Part shown: piece after piece, positions 62,101-64,000 of the stretch
Layout of the letters: every line of letters begins with the position of its first letter
Position numbering within the stretch: position 1 is the stretch's first letter
NCBI GenBank assembly: GCA_023387735.1
Contig: JAEWHP010000044.1
Coordinates: 1 to 64,000 of the forward strand
Reading direction: 5' to 3'
From: Pseudomonadota bacterium
Lineage (GTDB): Bacteria; Pseudomonadota; Alphaproteobacteria; Rhizobiales; Xanthobacteraceae
Length of the DNA: 64,000 bases
The notes under the pieces: generated by a model
Told to the model about the DNA's origin: nothing
The model's database searches: none
Seen by the model: only the letters and a program-made list of their open reading frames with translations
Program-made: the position numbers and the translations under genes

Positions 62101-62208
62101 GAACTTCCGTTCGCTGTCGGGATCTTTGGTTTTCTGCGCCGCTGCACCGCAATGGGCACACCAATTGTCCCCCGGGTCCATCGGAGATCGGCATGCGAAA
62201 CAATGCAT
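59152..62208 (-). CDS. Zinc-ribbon, cyclase-like, AAA ATPase and TPR regulator
   Basis: A 1018-residue protein. A zinc ribbon (CFACRSPMDPGDNWCAHCG, residues 3-21) is followed by a class III cyclase-like domain (about 40-200) with metal aspartates in ILRADLVHSTGL and EMGDGISAVFGAP. The transition-state Asn expected before LAARLE is replaced by His (GGAAQHLAARLE), so cyclase activity is doubtful. Then comes an ATPase domain with SDPGIGKSRLV and LLIEDLHWVD, and a long TPR-like C-terminal half (for example YREAEAMLGRA, FAQAEEHGVRIF). I choose ATG 62208; GTG 62292 would add 28 residues. It is likely a signal-transducing regulator. Confidence 0.8.
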   Translation of the reverse strand: MHCFACRSPMDPGDNWCAHCGAAAQKTKDPDSERKFVTILRADLVHSTGLIAELDPEEALSRLEPALTAMRGAVRQFGGIVSKEMGDGISAVFGAPMADDNHAPLACHAAIALVRRVASLGDAGLQVRVGLHSGLVVTYMVASEFSKIYEIGGAAQHLAARLEAAAEPGQIYASEACQKLSEGHVQFEALGPKLLKGFTDPVPVYRVTGASDLSSWRMRKARSVSQFVNRSSELELLRGAAESSALGGRTVCLTSDPGIGKSRLVHEFVHELELEGWKLVETECSPNLQGSPFAALKGLLLSILNPAAGHRDGSLADPREGLPQILQLAVDAVLDVPILDGQWDQLEPQSRGRAISDACCAIVESQARQRRTVLLIEDLHWVDRASDAVMAALASLKTRQLLIIITSRPNGIPQWVEKCSAETFSMRPLDEHAGRAMLDAILGTSETTFDLKSRIIRHTANVPLFVEEVCRRLKETDILRGQWGELTLSQPVEELGIPTSIQGVIAVRLDRLRKEERTVMQIASALGTRSMVATLREVAALPEGLLQRALGTLDRAELLVRTDSVAEDTVEFPHEMVRQVTYDSMVERARERVHERILYALESDARSRDELDKLCYHAVRSKDWTKAYTYGRSVAQKSVARSAFADATSYFEIAMDALDRSPISRSREIEAIDLRIEARMAFMGSGKAAEWLQLGKEAERRSDSIGDIGRKVAAMTVRSAAQNFYGTPLEAIATGEQVVRLAEEWGNRGWLSLAEYGLGQAYFIGGRYREAEAMLGRACTQLMGPDPKAPIGTTAKNLLLVCCMMKSVTHATMGELDSAREFQQRAEALADESGRPFDHVAAAWSGGVLLLAEGNAEAAIRVLDEAFAQAEEHGVRIFVPVFACQRGMTYFELQRIDAAVENLTEARELAGAVGYTSIFLRCSIYLALALQQKGDPAGAVKMVREARNAARQQGFEGIEAEALLFEAMILPAVNEENKATIIHNLRASIAISSRLDARPLLQKAETYLNRMLAGTEES

Positions 62209-62574
62209 CTCCACGCTTTCTTCGGCAACCGGGCGCCGCTGGCTGACGCCTGAGGGCAGCCTCTTCAAAACCACGGCCCAATTGTGACGCACCGGGAATG
62301 GCCGGACAAGCGCGTCTATTGCCGGTTGTGACTGGACGTAGCGCAGCGTTGGGTGTTACGTTTCAAAAGTACAATTCGACGTAGTGATTCAAATCGACAG
62401 GCCCGACCCGCACCATTTTTCTGTCGGGTCGCGCCGCAGCTTGCCTTGCGTTCCCTTCATTGCCGTCCCCGAACGGAATTTCTGCGCGGAGCGGCAAATT
62501 GCAATCGATCCCGTTCGGCACAGCGTCTCGCTGACCGGGCTCGCCATCAGTTTTTTCCAGCGAAGGAGACAATC
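62209..62574. other. Divergent promoter region with a hairpin
   Basis: This 366-base gap separates the cyclase-like gene (minus) and the 171-residue protein gene (plus). It contains CGACCCG (62404-62410) paired with CGGGTCG (62425-62431) across a 14-base loop rich in T. A less GC-rich stretch at about 62350-62400 (TTTCAAAAGTACAATTCGAC) may hold promoters. I see no complete promoter match and no conserved protein here. Confidence 0.45.
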
Positions 62575-63090
62575 GTGCCACAAATGACGATCCTGGGCGG
62601 TGCATTTTACAACAACCCCCAATTCAAAGCCCTGATGAACAATAACTACTACCCGCTCGATGCCATGAAGCGGAGCGTGGCCAAGCTCAAGGCGGCGTCG
62701 GACCAGATCCACCTCGAGACCCTGGAGTACGGTCAGTATCAGTCGATACTGACACCGAAAGACACCTGGCCGGCCGGCGGCGGTGCTGCGTGGCTGCGGG
62801 AGATGGGGCACGCGCGCCTGGACCTGACCGCGCAACCCAACAAGGTAGCGCTCGACGGCGTCGTTCCGCTGACGAAGTGCGCACTGCTGGACGCCTCGCT
62901 TCGCAAGTGTTTCAACTCGGACCCGCCGATTTGCATGAAGATCGACGTCAGGGAACACAGATTCGACGACGCCAACGCCGACAAGCACGACATCGAGCTG
63001 AATTGGACCTATGGAGACGGCAAGGACAAGCCGCCCACGCTGCTCGAATTCACGATGATCTGTCCGTTCCGGGGCGTCGCGCAAACATAA
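62575..63090 (+). CDS. Unknown 171-residue protein next to a TfuA locus
   Basis: The start is GTG 62575 with AAGGAG 6 bases upstream. The protein begins MPQMTILGGAFYNNPQFKAL and contains LETLEYGQYQSILTPKDTW, a Gly-rich turn PAGGGAAWLREMG, VPLTKCALLDASLRKCF with two Cys, DPPICMKID with a third, and a C-terminal FTMICPFRGVAQT with a fourth. It has no signal peptide or membrane segment. I do not recognise the family. It converges on the NHLP-like peptide and TfuA genes, so it could be a substrate or partner, but nothing proves this. Confidence 0.6.
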   Translation: MPQMTILGGAFYNNPQFKALMNNNYYPLDAMKRSVAKLKAASDQIHLETLEYGQYQSILTPKDTWPAGGGAAWLREMGHARLDLTAQPNKVALDGVVPLTKCALLDASLRKCFNSDPPICMKIDVREHRFDDANADKHDIELNWTYGDGKDKPPTLLEFTMICPFRGVAQT

Positions 63091-63107
63091 CCGTCCCGCG
63101 CAAGGCC

Positions 63108-63317
63108 TTAGCCCGATCGCAAACGGGCAACTGCCTGCGCGAACTTGCTGCGATCGATCAGATGAAGTGCCTGGACTTCCTGGTGCGGGAGATTGAACTC
63201 CCGCGCCATCGTCTCGGGATCGGCAAAAAGCCTGTCGCACAGTTCTTCATCCAGCAATGCCTTGGCGAGCAATTCCGTCAATTGCGGGCTCGGCACGGGC
63301 CTGGCGTCAGCGGTCAT
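63108..63317 (-). CDS. NHLP/Os1348-like small peptide
   Basis: The 69-residue protein reads LTELLAKALLDEELCDRLF and ADPETMAREFNLPHQEVQAL in its middle, the helical pattern of the nitrile-hydratase-leader-peptide (NHLP) clan and the Os1348 family. Such peptides are leader or precursor peptides in RiPP loci with YcaO/TfuA enzymes. It ends VARLRSG with no Cys/Ser/Thr-rich core after the leader-like part, so it may act as a leader or recognition protein, not a full precursor. It begins 3 bases after the TfuA stop (TAGCAGATG), so translation is coupled. Confidence 0.65.
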   Translation of the reverse strand: MTADARPVPSPQLTELLAKALLDEELCDRLFADPETMAREFNLPHQEVQALHLIDRSKFAQAVARLRSG

Positions 63318-63320
63318 CTG

Positions 63321-64000
63321 CTATCCCCGGCGCGACGCCGCCTGCGACGTGGCAAGGCGTAGCGCCGCCACGGCGTCGATCGACTTTACGCTCGGAATGG
63401 CGCCGCCGGAATGTGCCAGCAGCGCGTCGAGCGTGTCGCCGCCGACCGTACCGCGCAGCGCTTCCATCAGCCTGTCCGTGGTGCGGTCGGCGAAGAAAAT
63501 ACTGCGTGCCGCCTTCAAGAGGCCGGCTCGCTCGCTGCGGCCGATCAATCCAGCCGCACAAGCCATCTCCAGCCAGTATTCGAGATCGACCATCGGCACC
63601 GTCATCGGCTTGCAGTCGAACGGGGAATAGACCAGCGCCACATCCGCATCGTTGCGGACGGCGCTTGTCCGGAAACGATCGTAGACCCATCCGACGCCGA
63701 TCATTCCGTAGCGATCCAGTTCGGACGCCCGCAGCGCTCCCATGCTCGCGGCGCCGATTACGGTCCTGCCGCGGCCAAGGACTGCCAGGATCTCCTTGGG
63801 CGACACGGACAAGTTCTGGCCGAACTCGCCGTCCAGAATGACGATGACCTCGTAATCGTCGTCGAGCGCCGCCAGATCGCCGCGCCTGACCGGAGGGGCA
63901 TGGGTGGCGGCGACGAGTCCGCTCACTTCCGGCGCGGTGATCGATGGTCCGAAGAAGACGATCGTCCTGCCCGGAGCCTGCGCCTCGGCTGCCGGCGGTG
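63321..64000 (-). CDS. tfuA: TfuA family protein (start beyond window edge)
   Basis: About 226 residues are visible. Near the visible N-terminal side is TIVFFGPSITAPEVSGLVAA, followed by PPVRRGDLAAL, LSVSPKEILAVLGRGRTVIG, AASMGALRASELDRYGMIGV and the acidic NDADVALVY. This is the TfuA core pattern. TfuA works with YcaO enzymes in peptide backbone thioamidation and azoline-type modification (as in trifolitoxin and methyl-CoM reductase). The start codon is not in the window: no ATG or GTG precedes the conserved part before base 64000. A YcaO gene is expected further right. Confidence 0.8.
   Translation of the reverse strand, partial: PPAAEAQAPGRTIVFFGPSITAPEVSGLVAATHAPPVRRGDLAALDDDYEVIVILDGEFGQNLSVSPKEILAVLGRGRTVIGAASMGALRASELDRYGMIGVGWVYDRFRTSAVRNDADVALVYSPFDCKPMTVPMVDLEYWLEMACAAGLIGRSERAGLLKAARSIFFADRTTDRLMEALRGTVGGDTLDALLAHSGGAIPSVKSIDAVAALRLATSQAASRRG

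Noticed and set aside
59203..62253. 1016-codon open frame antisense to the cyclase-like gene
   Set aside because: High-GC shadow: Arg/Gln/His-rich, no domain and no start context, while the opposite strand encodes clear domains.

Overview
The window looks like a chromosomal segment of a Bradyrhizobium-type alphaproteobacterium (Hyphomicrobiales). The evidence is high GC throughout, a class I lysyl-tRNA synthetase, a SAM-II riboswitch ahead of metZ, an opgC gene, an EcfG-type promoter, the ligase-associated DNA damage-response genes, a tRNA gene without an encoded CCA end, and many copies of short palindromic repeats that I remember from Bradyrhizobium genomes. The genus is an inference; no rRNA gene or other species marker is present. 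Most genes are ordinary housekeeping, transport and small-metabolism genes. No CRISPR array, prophage, transposase or rRNA operon was seen.

Layout. 0-8.4 kb: the N-terminal part of an acyl-CoA dehydrogenase, a divergent NTF2-like/PadR pair sharing one operator, a large PodJ-like Sel1-repeat membrane protein, a ClpP-fold membrane protein, and a TauE/SafE exporter with its TIGR02186 partner. 8.5-19 kb: an NRAMP-like transporter with an EcfG promoter, then the four ligase-associated DNA repair genes in two outward-facing pairs (pdeM-helicase on minus, exonuclease-ligase on plus) with a periplasmic binding protein and a methyltransferase between them. 19-28 kb: a MATE exporter, pyrD, a LexA/CI-like regulator lacking its protease serine next to an atypical uracil-DNA-glycosylase-like gene, an aldolase, lysS, an amino-acid-type binding protein and a Sco protein. 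28.5-41.5 kb: small accessory genes (flavoprotein, RidA, NTF2-like, AraC regulator, VOC, SRPBCC, Met-rich secreted protein), tRNA-Gly(CCC), a second MATE exporter, an MgtC/DUF4010 membrane protein and dcd.

41.6-50.7 kb: metZ under a SAM-II riboswitch with a three-strand terminator/antiterminator, an opgC operon with two SGNH-fold proteins (the second apparently without its active site), apaG, a block of dispersed repeats, and leuA preceded by a leucine-rich leader peptide and terminator. 49.7-59.1 kb: a complete branched-chain-amino-acid-type ABC operon ending in a polyphosphate kinase 2 gene, a Nudix-like gene, and a NitT/TauT-type ABC system. 59.1-64 kb: a large cyclase-like/AAA/TPR protein, an unrecognised 171-residue protein, and the start of what looks like a YcaO/TfuA-type RiPP or thioamidation locus (a 69-residue NHLP/Os1348-like peptide and a TfuA protein running off the window).

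The points most worth following are the TfuA-linked edge cluster, the leuA attenuator and its 44-codon leader, the metZ riboswitch with its nested hairpins, the palindromic element translated in frame inside the repair helicase, and the serine-less S24 regulator beside the glycosylase.
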